A stretch of 64,000 bases of DNA from Noviherbaspirillum aerium. Its GTDB lineage: Bacteria; Pseudomonadota; Gammaproteobacteria; Burkholderiales; Burkholderiaceae_D. The DNA lies in the NCBI RefSeq assembly GCF_008929045.1, contig NZ_VFAH01000014.1, positions 105,439 to 169,438 of the forward strand, given 5' to 3'. Of the stretch, positions 24,724 to 34,059 are shown piece after piece (the stretch's first letter is position 1; the number at the start of each line of letters is the position of its first letter). Both the position numbers and the translations under genes were made by a program. The notes under the pieces were generated by a model. The model searched no databases. It was not told the DNA's origin and worked only from the letters and a program-made list of their open reading frames with translations.

Positions 24724-26286
24724 GTGACACATGAAACCCTGATACCGGTAGAGGCGATCGGCAAGCGCAGCAGCGCTGCCCGCGTCCTGCGCCTGAACGC
24801 CAACGACGATGTGCTGATTGCGATGCAGGAACTGCGCGCCGGCACGGAAGTGCCGGAAGAAAAGCTGACGATGGCCGATACCGTGCCGGCCGGTCACAAG
24901 ATCGCGGCGCGCGATATCGCCAGCGGCGAACCGGTGCGGCGCTACAACCAGATCATCGGATTCGCCACCCGCGCCATTCCGCGCGGCGGACACATCCACC
25001 TGCATAACCTGTCGATGCAGGACTTCGAGCGCGATTACGCCTTCTGCGCCGACCGCAAGCCGGAACGCAAGGCGGAACTGCCGCTGACTTTCGACGGCAT
25101 CGTGCGCGCCGACGGCAGCGTGGCCACGCGCAACTACATCGGCGTCATCAGCAGCGTCAACTGCTCGGCGACGGTGTGCCGGCAGATTGCCGACGCCTTC
25201 CGCGGCGATGCGCTGGCGGCCTATCCCAATGTCGACGGCGTGGTGGCGATCACCCACAAGTCGGGCTGCGGCATGGCTTCCAACGGCGAAGCGATCGACC
25301 TGCTGCGCCGCGTGACCGCCGGCTACATCCGGCATCCCAATTTCGCGGCGGTACTGTTCATCGGCCTCGGCTGCGAATCCAACCAGGTCACCTCGCTGCT
25401 CGGCGCGGAGAACCTGTCCGAGTCGGACCGCCTGCGCACCATGACGATACAGGAGTCGGGCGGCACGCGCGCCACCATCGAACGCGGCATCGCCCTGGTG
25501 AAGGAACTGCTGCCGGCGGCGAACCAGGCAAGACGCGAGCCGGTGCCGCTGAGCCATCTGACCGTCGGCCTGCAGTGCGGCGGTTCGGACGGTTACTCCG
25601 GGATCACCGCCAATCCGGCGCTCGGCGCGGCGATGGATCTGCTGGTGCAGCATGGCGGCACCGCGATCCTCAGCGAGACGCCCGAAGTCTATGGCGCCGA
25701 ACACCTGCTGACCCGCCGCGCGGTATCGCGCGAAGTGGGCGAAAAGCTGGTCAGGCGCATCAAGTGGTGGGAAGACTACACCTCGCGCCTCGGCGGCGAG
25801 ATGAACAACAATCCCTCGCCCGGCAACAAGGCGGGAGGCCTGACCACCATCCTGGAAAAATCGCTGGGCGCGGTGGCCAAGGCCGGCACCAGCAACCTGG
25901 CCGATGTCTTCGAATATGCACAGCCTGTCACCACCAGGGGACTGGTATTCATGGATACGCCCGGCTATGACCCGGTCTCCGCCACCGGACAGGTGGCGGG
26001 CGGCGCGAACATGATCTGCTTCACCACCGGGCGCGGCTCGGTGTACGGCTGCAAGCCCTCGCCGTCGCTGAAGCTGGCCACCAACTCGCCGATGTATCAC
26101 CGGATGCGCGAAGACATGGATATCAACTGCGGCGACATTCTCGACGGCGGCCTGACCGTGCAGGAATCCGGCGAGCAGATCTTCCGCCTCCTCATCGAGA
26201 CCGCTTCCGGACGGCGCAGCAAGAGCGAGGAGCATGGCTTCGGCGAGGATGAATTCGCGCCGTGGATAATCGGCCCGACGATGTGA
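24724..26286 (+). CDS. UxaA/GarD-family altronate/galactarate-type dehydratase with fused SAF domain
   Basis: 520 aa; GTG start at 24724 after GGGAGAC. Residues about 20-100 are a SAF domain (NDDVLIAMQELRAGTEVPEE). Residues about 120-510 are the altronate/D-galactarate dehydratase domain. Conserved Cys motifs are SVNCSATVC, HKSGCGM, GLGCESNQ and the hallmark GLQCGGSDGYSGITANPALG. Members dehydrate aldonates or aldarates to 2-keto-3-deoxy acids using iron. SAF and catalytic parts are encoded together, as in UxaA and GarD. The exact sugar acid is unknown; the neighbouring SDR, Ldh and hydroxyacid dehydrogenase suggest a hexonate or pentonate route. Confidence 0.9.
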   Translation: MTHETLIPVEAIGKRSSAARVLRLNANDDVLIAMQELRAGTEVPEEKLTMADTVPAGHKIAARDIASGEPVRRYNQIIGFATRAIPRGGHIHLHNLSMQDFERDYAFCADRKPERKAELPLTFDGIVRADGSVATRNYIGVISSVNCSATVCRQIADAFRGDALAAYPNVDGVVAITHKSGCGMASNGEAIDLLRRVTAGYIRHPNFAAVLFIGLGCESNQVTSLLGAENLSESDRLRTMTIQESGGTRATIERGIALVKELLPAANQARREPVPLSHLTVGLQCGGSDGYSGITANPALGAAMDLLVQHGGTAILSETPEVYGAEHLLTRRAVSREVGEKLVRRIKWWEDYTSRLGGEMNNNPSPGNKAGGLTTILEKSLGAVAKAGTSNLADVFEYAQPVTTRGLVFMDTPGYDPVSATGQVAGGANMICFTTGRGSVYGCKPSPSLKLATNSPMYHRMREDMDINCGDILDGGLTVQESGEQIFRLLIETASGRRSKSEEHGFGEDEFAPWIIGPTM

Positions 26287-26305
26287 CCGGTCCGGCAGGC
26301 CATCC

Positions 26306-27274
26306 ATGATGAAGATACTGATCACAGACTACGACTTTCCCGATATCGAGCTGGAGCGGACCCTGTTCCGTCATGCCGGCGTCGAACTGGTTACCGCGCA
26401 ATGCCGCAGCGAGGACGAGGTGATTGCCGCCTCCGCCGGTTGCGACGGCCTGCTGGTGCAATATGCGCCGGTCAATGCCAGGGTGTTCGCGGCTCGCCCG
26501 GAGATTCGCATCGTCAGCCGCTACGGCGCGGGCTTCGACACCGTCAATACCGCGGATGCCGCGCGGCACGGCGTCTGGGTCGCCAATTCGCCCGACTACG
26601 GCGTCGGCGAAGTCGCCACGCATGCGCTGGCCATGACCTTGAGCCTGCTGCGCCATATCGCCTTCTATGACCGCGACATCAAGGCCGGCATCTGGCATTA
26701 CACCAGCGCCGGCAAGATGCGCCGCGTCGGCGACATGACGCTGGGCATCGTCGGCCTGGGAAGAATCGGCAAGCGCATGGCGCATCTTGCCCGCAACAGC
26801 TTCCGCCGGGTGATCGCCTGCGATCCCTACATCATCGATGGCGACTTTCCGCCTTATGTGGAAAGGGTAACACTGCAGGACCTGTTCTCGCAGGCCGATG
26901 CGGTGTCGCTGCATGTGCCGCTGAACGAGGAAACCAGGGACATGATCGATGCGCCGCTGCTAAGCCGCATGAAGGCCGGCGGCGTGCTGGTCAATACTTC
27001 GCGCGGCGCGGTGGTCGATATCGACGCCCTGCTGGACGCACTCGATGCCCGGGGGCTGGATGGCGCCGCGCTCGACGTCCTGCCGGTCGAGCCTCCCGAC
27101 ATCGATGCGCGCATCGTCCGGCATCCGCGCGTGCTGCTGACGCCGCATGCGGCCTTCTATTCCGAAGTGGCGGGAGAAGAACTGCGCCGCAAGGCGGCGC
27201 AGAACCTGATCGACTGGAAACGCAACGGGCGGCCGACCTACGTGGTGGTGCAAGGCGAGAAGCAATCGGCTTGA
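26306..27274 (+). CDS. D-isomer-specific 2-hydroxyacid dehydrogenase (PGDH/CtBP-like)
   Basis: 322 aa. NAD-binding motif GLGRIGKRMA at about 151-160. Catalytic Arg in NTSRGAVVD (about 234), Glu in DVLPVEPPD and His in LLTPHAAFYS. CtBP-like proteins of this type often occur in sugar-acid clusters and reduce 2-keto acids or hydroxypyruvate-type products. It starts 19 bp after the dehydratase stop and is clearly in the same operon. Codon use is uniform with its neighbours. Confidence 0.9.
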   Translation: MMKILITDYDFPDIELERTLFRHAGVELVTAQCRSEDEVIAASAGCDGLLVQYAPVNARVFAARPEIRIVSRYGAGFDTVNTADAARHGVWVANSPDYGVGEVATHALAMTLSLLRHIAFYDRDIKAGIWHYTSAGKMRRVGDMTLGIVGLGRIGKRMAHLARNSFRRVIACDPYIIDGDFPPYVERVTLQDLFSQADAVSLHVPLNEETRDMIDAPLLSRMKAGGVLVNTSRGAVVDIDALLDALDARGLDGAALDVLPVEPPDIDARIVRHPRVLLTPHAAFYSEVAGEELRRKAAQNLIDWKRNGRPTYVVVQGEKQSA

Positions 27275-27364
27275 GCCAGCCCGAGGGCCGGTTGGTTTTC
27301 CAATGCGCCGCCATGTCATCGAACCTTTTTTTGTCAAACCACTGATTCATACGCAAGGAAAAGC

Positions 27365-28129
27365 ATGATCGAAGATTTGAAAGGCAAGGTCGTACTCATC
27401 ACCGGCAGCAGCACCGGCATCGGTGCCGCCGTCGCGCGCGCCTTCGGCGCCAACCAGGCGAAAGTGGCGGTTCACTACAACCGCAGCGAGGGCCCGGCGC
27501 AGCAGGTGGTGGCCGATATCGAGGCTGGCGGCGGCGAGGCGGTAGCGCTGCAGGCCGACGTGACCAGCAGCGCGGCCATCAAGGCCCTGGTGGAACAGAC
27601 GGTGGCGCGCTTCGGCCGCATCGATGTACTGATCAACAATGCCGGCGACCTCGTCGCCCGCAAGCCCATCACCGAAATGACGGATGAGTTTTTCGACCAG
27701 GTGGCGCATCTGAACATGCGCTCCGTGCTGATGGCCTGCAAGGAGGCGGTGCCTTACATGCGCAGGCAGGGCGGCGGCAACATCATCAACGTGACCTCGA
27801 TTGCGGCGCGCCATGGCGGCGGCGGCGGCGCGTTGCTGTATGCGGCATCCAAGGGCTTCGTCAGCACCGTCACGCGCGGCATGGCCAAGGAATTCGTCGG
27901 CGACAACATCCGCGTCAATGCCGTATCCCCGGGCGTCATCGCCACGCCCTTCCATGAACGCCATACCTCGCCCGAGCAGATGGAAGCCTTCAATGCCGGC
28001 ATCCCGATGCGGCGCCCCGGCACGCCGGATGAATGCACCGGCGCTTTCCTGTATCTCGCATCGAACCAGCTGAGCGCTTATGTGACGGGGCAGATCGTTG
28101 AAGTCAACGGCGGGCAGCTGATGCCATAA
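27365..28129 (+). CDS. SDR-family oxidoreductase
   Basis: 254 aa. TGSSTGIG at about 14-21, NNAGD, the catalytic Ser region VTSIAARHG and Tyr-Ala-Ala-Ser-Lys (LLYAASKGF), SPGVIATPFHE, and the C-terminal NGGQLMP. A basic residue at the end of beta-2 (HYNRSE) favours NADP. CAAGGAA ribosome binding site. It lies 90 bp after the 2-hydroxyacid dehydrogenase and ahead of the TctCBA transporter, suggesting a dehydrogenase step on the imported carboxylate. It is a different SDR lineage from that at 23687. Confidence 0.9.
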   Translation: MIEDLKGKVVLITGSSTGIGAAVARAFGANQAKVAVHYNRSEGPAQQVVADIEAGGGEAVALQADVTSSAAIKALVEQTVARFGRIDVLINNAGDLVARKPITEMTDEFFDQVAHLNMRSVLMACKEAVPYMRRQGGGNIINVTSIAARHGGGGGALLYAASKGFVSTVTRGMAKEFVGDNIRVNAVSPGVIATPFHERHTSPEQMEAFNAGIPMRRPGTPDECTGAFLYLASNQLSAYVTGQIVEVNGGQLMP

Positions 28130-28267
28130 GGACGGCGACAGGCCGCCGCGACGGCACATGCGGTCGTCCGCGCGGCGGAACCTGCAGCAAGAGAAAAGAA
28201 GGAAGAAGGAAGAAAAAAGCAAGGCAGGAGCACTACGACCATACATTTTTATAACAAGGAGCAGACA

Positions 28268-29236
28268 ATGGATCGCAGAACCGTGTTCAAAGGAATTTTC
28301 GCAGCAACCATCGCCGCCGTTACCGGACTGGCGCACGCCGCCTATCCCGAGCGCCCCATCACGCTGATCGTGCCGTGGAATGCGGGCGGCGGCACCGACG
28401 CCACGGCCCGCATCATCGGCACGCTGATGGAGAAGGAACTCAAGCAGCCGGTCAACGTCGTCAACCGCGCCGGCGGCAACGGCGTGGTGGGCCACCAGGC
28501 CATCGCCTCCTCTTCGCCCGACGGCTATACCATCGGCATGGCCACCGTCGAGATCGGCATGATGCACTGGATGGGCCTGACCCAGCTGAAGTACAGCGAT
28601 TACACCCCGATCGGCCTGGTCAATTTCGATCCGGCCGGCGTGCAGGTGCGCGCCGACTCGCCGTACAAGTCGGTCAACGACCTTGTCAATGCGATCAAGG
28701 CCAATCCCGGCAAGTTCAAGGCATCGGGCACCGGCCAGGGCGGCATCTGGCACCTCGCCATCGCCAGCATGCTCAAGGATCTGAAGATCGATCCCGCTTC
28801 GGTGCCCTGGGTGCCGAGCAACGGCGCCGCGCCGGGACTGCAGGATCTGGTCGCGGGCGGCGTCGAAGTGGTGCCCTGCTCCCTGCCCGAAGCGCGTTCG
28901 CTGATCGAAGCCGGCAAGGTACGCTCGCTCGCGGTGATGGATGAACAGCCGTCCGCCCTGTTCCCGAACGTGCCCACGCTCAAGTCCGTCACCGGCAGCA
29001 CCACCAAGCTCGGCGCATGGCGCGGCATCGTCGCGCCAAAGGGCCTGCCGAAGGACATCGAGAACGCGCTTGCCACCGCGCTCAAGAAGGTCTATGACAG
29101 CAAGGAATACAAGGACTTCATGGCGCAGCGCGGTTTCGGCGTGGTATGGGCGCAGCAGCAGGATTTCGGCAAGTTCATGGCCAAGTCCGACGAGGATCTC
29201 GGCGCGACGATGAAGGCGGTGGGTATCGCGAAGTAG
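28268..29236 (+). CDS. Tripartite tricarboxylate transporter binding protein (TctC/Bug family)
   Basis: 322 aa with a signal peptide (MDRRTVFKGIFAATIAAVTGLAHA) and the family opening YPERPITLIVPWNAGGGTD. Further Bug-family motifs are GNGVVGHQAIASSSPDGYTI, KANPGKFKASGTGQGG and WRGIVAPKGLPKDIE. It is the periplasmic receptor, usually for di- or tricarboxylates or related acids. Here it is genetically tied to the TctB/TctA membrane genes, unlike most orphan Bug proteins of Burkholderiales. CAAGGAG ribosome binding site. Confidence 0.93.
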   Translation: MDRRTVFKGIFAATIAAVTGLAHAAYPERPITLIVPWNAGGGTDATARIIGTLMEKELKQPVNVVNRAGGNGVVGHQAIASSSPDGYTIGMATVEIGMMHWMGLTQLKYSDYTPIGLVNFDPAGVQVRADSPYKSVNDLVNAIKANPGKFKASGTGQGGIWHLAIASMLKDLKIDPASVPWVPSNGAAPGLQDLVAGGVEVVPCSLPEARSLIEAGKVRSLAVMDEQPSALFPNVPTLKSVTGSTTKLGAWRGIVAPKGLPKDIENALATALKKVYDSKEYKDFMAQRGFGVVWAQQQDFGKFMAKSDEDLGATMKAVGIAK

Positions 29237-29491
29237 GCTCCTGAAATGCAGCAGGGAGGATGTGTCGGCATCCGGGTTGCACCCGCATAGTCGACCGCCC
29301 TCGCAAATGAAGGACACCTCTTCGAGCTGGGGCTTGGGAGATGGACGGGTGGCATCCGTCTGCGATGGAAGCTTGTCTGCGCCCTCCCCTGAATGGCCCA
29401 CTTGAAAGAACGGGAGTCCGACTGTTGTCGAGGCATCCTCTTCCCACCATCACCCGGGCCTGTTACTAGGCACGCTTTTGAAGGCTTCATC

Positions 29492-29968
29492 ATGAAATTC
29501 AACGACGCCGTTTTCGGCGCAGTGTTTCTCGTGCTGGCGATTGCGGTCCTGATCACCGCACGGAGCTTTCCCGCCATTCCCGGCCAGCAGATCGGGCCCG
29601 GCGCTTTTCCGACGGTTGTCGCCTCCATCATGGCGGTCTGTGCGCTGCTGCTGATTGTGCGCGGCGTGCGCGGCGCCGGTTCCAGGCAGCGCTGGTTTGA
29701 AGCGGGCGACTGGCTGAGCTCACCGCGGCATGTGCTGCGCTTCGCCGCCGTCGTCGCCGCGCTGCTGTTCTATCTCGCCGCGGCGCAGACGCTCGGTTTC
29801 GTCATCACCGGCATCCTGCTGATGACGGGACTGCTGCGCGCATTCGGCGTCAGGTGGATCGTCACGCTGGGCACGGCTGTCGCCGCCACGCTGCTGATCC
29901 ATTCCATCTTCTACAAAATGCTCAAGGTGCCGCTGCCCTGGGGCCTGCTTCAGGGAGTGGCCTGGTAA
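29492..29968 (+). CDS. Tripartite tricarboxylate transporter small membrane subunit (TctB)
   Basis: 158 aa from ATG 29492. Four hydrophobic segments (FGAVFLVLAIAVLITARSF, VVASIMAVCALLLIVRGV, FAAVVAALLFYLAAAQTLGF, LGTAVAATLLIHSIFY) and the family motif FPAIPGQQIGPGAFP. The end reads PLPWGLLQGVAW, typical of TctB. The stop overlaps the TctA start by one base (TAATG). It is 255 bp downstream of the TctC gene, with no terminator in between that I can see. Confidence 0.9.
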   Translation: MKFNDAVFGAVFLVLAIAVLITARSFPAIPGQQIGPGAFPTVVASIMAVCALLLIVRGVRGAGSRQRWFEAGDWLSSPRHVLRFAAVVAALLFYLAAAQTLGFVITGILLMTGLLRAFGVRWIVTLGTAVAATLLIHSIFYKMLKVPLPWGLLQGVAW

Positions 29969-31482
29969 TGGACGCCTATCTGCTTGCCCTCAAACTGGTC
30001 TTCGACCCGTATGTGCTGATGGTGATTACCGCATCGGCGCTCTACGGCCTGGTGGTCGGCTGCATTCCCGGCCTGACCGCCACCATGGCCACCGCGCTGC
30101 TGGTGCCGGTCACCTTCTTCATGCCGCCGGTGCCGGCGATTGCCGCCATTGTCACCGCATCGGCGATGGCCATCTTTTCCGGCGACATCCCGGGCGCGCT
30201 GCTGCGCATTCCCGGCACGCCGGCCTCGGCCGCCTATACCGACGAAGCCTATGCCATGACCCTGAAAGGCCAGGCCGGCCTTGCGCTCGGGGCGGGCCTG
30301 ATGTTCTCCGTCATCGGCGGCCTGTTCGGCACCGTGGTCATGATGACCTCCGCGCCGCTGCTGGCCGAGGTGGCGCTGAAGTTCAGTTCCTTCGAATATT
30401 TCTGGATGGTGGTGCTCGGCCTCTCAGGCGCGGTATTCATCGGCTCCGCCAGCATCACCAAGGCGGTCATGTCGCTGATGCTCGGCTTGCTGATCGCCTG
30501 CGTCGGCATGGAAAACCCCGCCGGGCTGCCCCGCTTCACCTTCGGCAACAATGAACTGGCCAGCGGCATCAGCCTGATTCCCATGATGGTCGGCATGTTC
30601 GCCGTCTCCGAGATCCTGCGCTACGCGGTCGATACCGCGCCGGAAATGAAAACGAAGGTGGCCCAGGTCGGCAATGTCTTCAAGGGCATGTGGGAACTGA
30701 CCAAGCGCTACAAGTGGGGCGTCCTGCGCGGCAGCGCCTTCGGCACGGTGATCGGCATCCAGCCCGGCTCCGGCGCCGACATGGCGTCGTGGATGTCGTA
30801 TGCGATGAGCAAGCGCTTCTCCAAGGAGCCGGAAAAATTCGGTACCGGCCACGTGGAAGGCATCATCGAATCCGGCGCGGCGAACAACAGTTCGCTGGCC
30901 GGCGCCTGGATTCCCGCGGTGGTGTTCGGCATCCCGGGCGATTCGATCACCGCCATTGCCATCGGCGTGCTGTACATGAAGGGCATGAATCCCGGACCGA
31001 CCATCTTCGTCAACAATCCGCAGGACATTTACGCGGTATTCCTCGTCTTCGTGCTGGCCAACCTCATCATGCTGCCGTTCGGCTGGGCCATGATCAAGGC
31101 TGCGCGCAAGGTGCTGCAGATCTCGCGCAGCATCCTGATGCCGACCATCCTGCTGTTCTGCATCGTCGGCGCGTTCGCGATCAACAACTCGGTGTTTGGC
31201 GTGGTGCTGATCCTGTGCTTCGGACTGCTTGCCTTTGTTCTCGAGGAGAATGGCTTCCCCACCGCGCCGGCCATCCTTGGCGTCGTGCTGGGACAGATGC
31301 TGGAAGAGAATTTCGTGACGTCGATGATCAAGTCGGATTACAGCATCGCCCCCTTCTTCTCGCGTCCGATCGCCGGCAGCCTGGCGGCGCTGACTTTCCT
31401 GATCCTGTTCTGGCCCCTGCTGAGCTGGGCCTGGCGCCACCGGCGCGGCGCGCGGCGTCTTGCGGAAGGAACGGCCGGCTGA
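29968..31482 (+). CDS. Tripartite tricarboxylate transporter large membrane subunit (TctA)
   Basis: 504 aa, the normal length. Family signatures are GCIPGLTATMATALLVPVTF at the N-terminus, IFSGDIPGALLRIPGTPASA, GLLIACVGMENPAG, RYKWGVLRGSAFGTVIGIQPGSGAD, ESGAANNSSLAGAWIPAVVFGIPGDS and GQMLEENFVTSM. About 11-12 membrane helices. It is the permease that accepts substrate from TctC, driven by an ion gradient. It ends the rightward block B operon. No clear terminator follows; 31483-31717 holds nothing else that I can support. Confidence 0.94.
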   Translation: MDAYLLALKLVFDPYVLMVITASALYGLVVGCIPGLTATMATALLVPVTFFMPPVPAIAAIVTASAMAIFSGDIPGALLRIPGTPASAAYTDEAYAMTLKGQAGLALGAGLMFSVIGGLFGTVVMMTSAPLLAEVALKFSSFEYFWMVVLGLSGAVFIGSASITKAVMSLMLGLLIACVGMENPAGLPRFTFGNNELASGISLIPMMVGMFAVSEILRYAVDTAPEMKTKVAQVGNVFKGMWELTKRYKWGVLRGSAFGTVIGIQPGSGADMASWMSYAMSKRFSKEPEKFGTGHVEGIIESGAANNSSLAGAWIPAVVFGIPGDSITAIAIGVLYMKGMNPGPTIFVNNPQDIYAVFLVFVLANLIMLPFGWAMIKAARKVLQISRSILMPTILLFCIVGAFAINNSVFGVVLILCFGLLAFVLEENGFPTAPAILGVVLGQMLEENFVTSMIKSDYSIAPFFSRPIAGSLAALTFLILFWPLLSWAWRHRRGARRLAEGTAG

Positions 31483-31717
31483 GATGCAGCGCGGTTACGC
31501 CGGCGCAATGGAAACGCGGAAAAAAATGGCGGGATGGATGAGGGAATTGGTGAGACGTAGGGGCGAAACGAAGGTGAAGCAAGGCGAGGCCCGGATACTC
31601 TCCATGTCGAGAATAGGGCAGCCGGCTTCGCCGCCCTGATAATTTACCGGGTTAGAGAAGGGCCCCGCGTACACTTTGATACATTGCAGGACAAAGGTTC
31701 CCGCGCTCGCTCAGGAT

Positions 31718-32065
31718 CTACTGATTCGGCACATCCTCGCCATACTTGCTTGCAACATACACGCGCATCGCCGCGATCAGCGGCGTGCTGCCGCGATAGG
31801 TGAAGGTATCGCGGGCGTCGGAGGCGATCCACGGTTCGTCGCCGTAATCCGGCTGGTCGGGGCTGGGCGCGCGATAGAAGCCGATGCCTTCGCGTTCGAT
31901 GATCGGCCCGCCCTGCGTCCAATCCTTGTGCGGTATCCACTGGATTTCCGTCGGTTCATCCATGACGCGCCAGAATTCGCCGGCATGGGTATATTTCACG
32001 TCGATGCCTTCCGCTTTCGCGACCCAATGGTCGAGCTGTGTGTTATCCAGGTCAATGACTTTCAT
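31718..32065 (-). CDS. Phage-type NinX-like protein (DUF2591)
   Basis: 115 aa from ATG 32065, with AGGACAG just upstream. The frame is open further but similarity begins MKVIDLDNTQLDHWVAKAEG. The core DWTQGGPIIEREGIGFYR and the C-terminal STPLIAAMRVYVASKYG are characteristic of the phage NinX/DUF2591 family found in lambdoid and other prophages. The function is not established. No other phage genes surround it, so it is a single captured phage gene. Confidence 0.82.
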   Translation of the reverse strand: MKVIDLDNTQLDHWVAKAEGIDVKYTHAGEFWRVMDEPTEIQWIPHKDWTQGGPIIEREGIGFYRAPSPDQPDYGDEPWIASDARDTFTYRGSTPLIAAMRVYVASKYGEDVPNQ

Positions 32066-32459
32066 CGCTGTCCTTATGTTGGTGAAGTTCCGATCATGCA
32101 ATGAAATCTGACCATGTCGGATGGATGATGGTTCATGGGAATGTCCATCGGAAAATAGTCGGCGTTGAGTTGGCTCTGACGACACGGATGCAGCATGCAA
32201 AGAGAATTGCGTCTGAATGCAACTTGATTGATGATGACTGCGATTGCACGACGCATGGCCGCGGCATCGGCCGGTCGGCAATCAATGTCCGTCCCATGGC
32301 AGACCCGCGTGAGATGTATGCGGAAGGCTGCCTTGTTCTTCTCACCGGTCAAGGAGAAGATTCTCATTGTTTGCCCTGACCGGCCTGCCGACGCTGCCCG
32401 ATAGCCGCATCGGGGATTTGCTACCGCATCACTGGATATCGGCTGACCATTCTTTGCCG
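32066..32459. other. Intergenic region without recognisable gene
   Basis: 394 bp between the NinX-like gene and the small membrane protein gene. Short frames on both strands lack ribosome binding sites and family resemblance. I see no repeat or terminator. Confidence 0.45.
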
Positions 32460-32699
32460 TCATGGAACGCCCAAGTCCAAGCCGAGCATCCTGCTAAGGG
32501 CGAAGGTGACGAGCCCCAGGCACAGCAGCGATAGCACAAAGACGGCGGCCACCTTGCCGCCCGCGCGTAGCACCGCGCGCTTGTCCATCGCCTTCTCCTT
32601 CTGCCCTTGATCGTAATGCCACTTGATGGCGAAGAACATGCCCGTGCCTAACACGAGAACCTTGAACGTAACCAAGACTATAGGAACCCAATCCATCAT
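32460..32699 (-). CDS. Small two-helix membrane protein of unknown function
   Basis: 79 aa from the Met at 32699 (MMDWVPIVLVTFKVLVLG), chosen because GGAA lies 9 nt upstream. Two predicted membrane helices (about 5-23 and 48-70) flank a charged cytoplasmic or periplasmic loop KWHYDQGQKEKAMDKRAVLR. The hydrophobic pattern and coherent charges make it a likely real gene. I do not know the function, and no neighbour suggests one. Confidence 0.6.
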   Translation of the reverse strand: MMDWVPIVLVTFKVLVLGTGMFFAIKWHYDQGQKEKAMDKRAVLRAGGKVAAVFVLSLLCLGLVTFALSRMLGLDLGVP

Positions 32700-33354
32700 T
32701 TTGAGCATTTCCAGGCATTAACATGGCTTGTCGTTTTTGAACCAAGGGCAAGACCATGACGAACGAGGTCAAAACCAAGTCCCCTTATGCGTATGGCGCA
32801 GGTGCGGACGCGCTTTACCAGACAAGTATGGTCGAGTGCCATCGCGCATTCCAGATCAGCCGTCAGGGCAAAAGTCCCGGGCATGCCGTTTGAATCTTTC
32901 ATTACATCCATCTATGAAATAACAATGGCATCCAGCGGAGTGGTTCGCCGAATGCCGTTGAGAGAGGAGCAAATGTTAGCAACCGCCATGCAAGGATGGT
33001 GTCGCTGCACGTTCCGAATGCATTCTACTTAAAAGCAATTCCTATACATTGAGACAAAATGTCCCAGTTGAAAAACATGCAAGATGAAAAATCGCCAACC
33101 TGGTTGCCATGATTGGCCGTACACGGCGGGCGGCGTTCTTTGCAGATTGCGGATGCGTTGCCGACGGCGCCGGTAGACGGATCGCTGAGCCTGGGCTTTC
33201 ACAATTTGGAGAACAGCACAACCTGCATACTGACCACAAGGGGTTGGTTGAGTAATATCAAATGACGGGCTGACTGCTACTGTACGGTGAATGCATAAGA
33301 TTCTGTACAAAGCAATTGACTCAGGGAGTACACCACAGTCTCTCGAGGTCCACC
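32700..33354. other. Intergenic region without recognisable gene
   Basis: 655 bp upstream of the DUF4214 lipoprotein gene. Frames such as 32787-33032 (plus) and 33029-33454 (minus) show no family resemblance. No repeat or RNA gene was recognised. Promoters for the genes on either side are expected here but I could not place them. Confidence 0.45.
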
Positions 33355-33942
33355 ATGAAGCACATGGCGTTGGCGACCACTGCCTTGTTGTGTTCTCTGC
33401 TCGTCGCATGCGGCGGCGGTACATCTTCTGATCAGGCAGTGTCTGCTGCATCAACCAATCTAAGATCCCACATCAGCATCAGCAGTCCAGACAGCCTGCA
33501 AGGAACCACTGGTGTCGTGCACCGCATGTATTATGCAGCGCTTGGTCGTGCACCCGACCCGCAAGGACTGCATTATTGGGCCGAAGCCCTGGCAAGCAAA
33601 TCAGCAAGCCTGGCTGACCTTACCCATGGGTTCTACAACAGTCCCGAATTTCAGCAGCGATACGGCAGCTTGAGCAATGCACAGTTCATACAGCTGTTGT
33701 ACCGCAATACGCTAGGCAGAGAACCTGATTCTGAGGGCTTTGCCTTCCACGTGCAGAATCTTGACGCAGGAAGAGCTGATCGTCCCAATACGCTGTACGC
33801 TTTCTCCGAATCCTTGGAACACACATTTCGCGTGGCTTCGATTGTAGGCGGCACTTCAACGGGTGCGCCACAGGCACCTTCATCTCCACCTCCTGCCTCG
33901 ACGGACATACCGCTTCCTCCGGCACCGCCCCCGGCCCGATAA
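33355..33942 (+). CDS. DUF4214-domain lipoprotein
   Basis: 195 aa from ATG 33355, which gives a lipoprotein signal: MKHMALATTALLCSLLVAC with a Leu-Val-Ala-Cys lipobox. Residues about 55-155 form a DUF4214 domain with two repeats: MYYAALGRAPDPQGLHYWAEAL, then LYRNTLGREPDSEGFAFHVQNL. DUF4214 occurs in secreted and surface proteins, often beside adhesins or PHB depolymerases. The C-terminus is Pro-rich (SSPPPASTDIPLPPAPPPAR). It is presumably anchored to the outer membrane; its role is unknown. Confidence 0.85.
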   Translation: MKHMALATTALLCSLLVACGGGTSSDQAVSAASTNLRSHISISSPDSLQGTTGVVHRMYYAALGRAPDPQGLHYWAEALASKSASLADLTHGFYNSPEFQQRYGSLSNAQFIQLLYRNTLGREPDSEGFAFHVQNLDAGRADRPNTLYAFSESLEHTFRVASIVGGTSTGAPQAPSSPPPASTDIPLPPAPPPAR

Positions 33943-34059
33943 CAGCAAATAGCTTGTATCCATATTGCTCGTCACATCAAGTTCTGCGGATCAGCATCCC
34001 AGCGAGTTCATGAGCGTTGCATATACGCCCGGGCTCAATATTTCAGGATAGAGAAGATC

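Noticed and set aside
24664..26325. 553-codon open frame antisense to the UxaA/GarD-type gene
   Set aside because: It is a mirror frame of a clear dehydratase gene in GC-rich DNA; its translation is His/Arg/Ala-rich with no family features.
27347..29401. 684-codon open frame antisense to the SDR and TctC genes
   Set aside because: It spans two well-supported genes and the gap between them; composition is typical of antisense frames.
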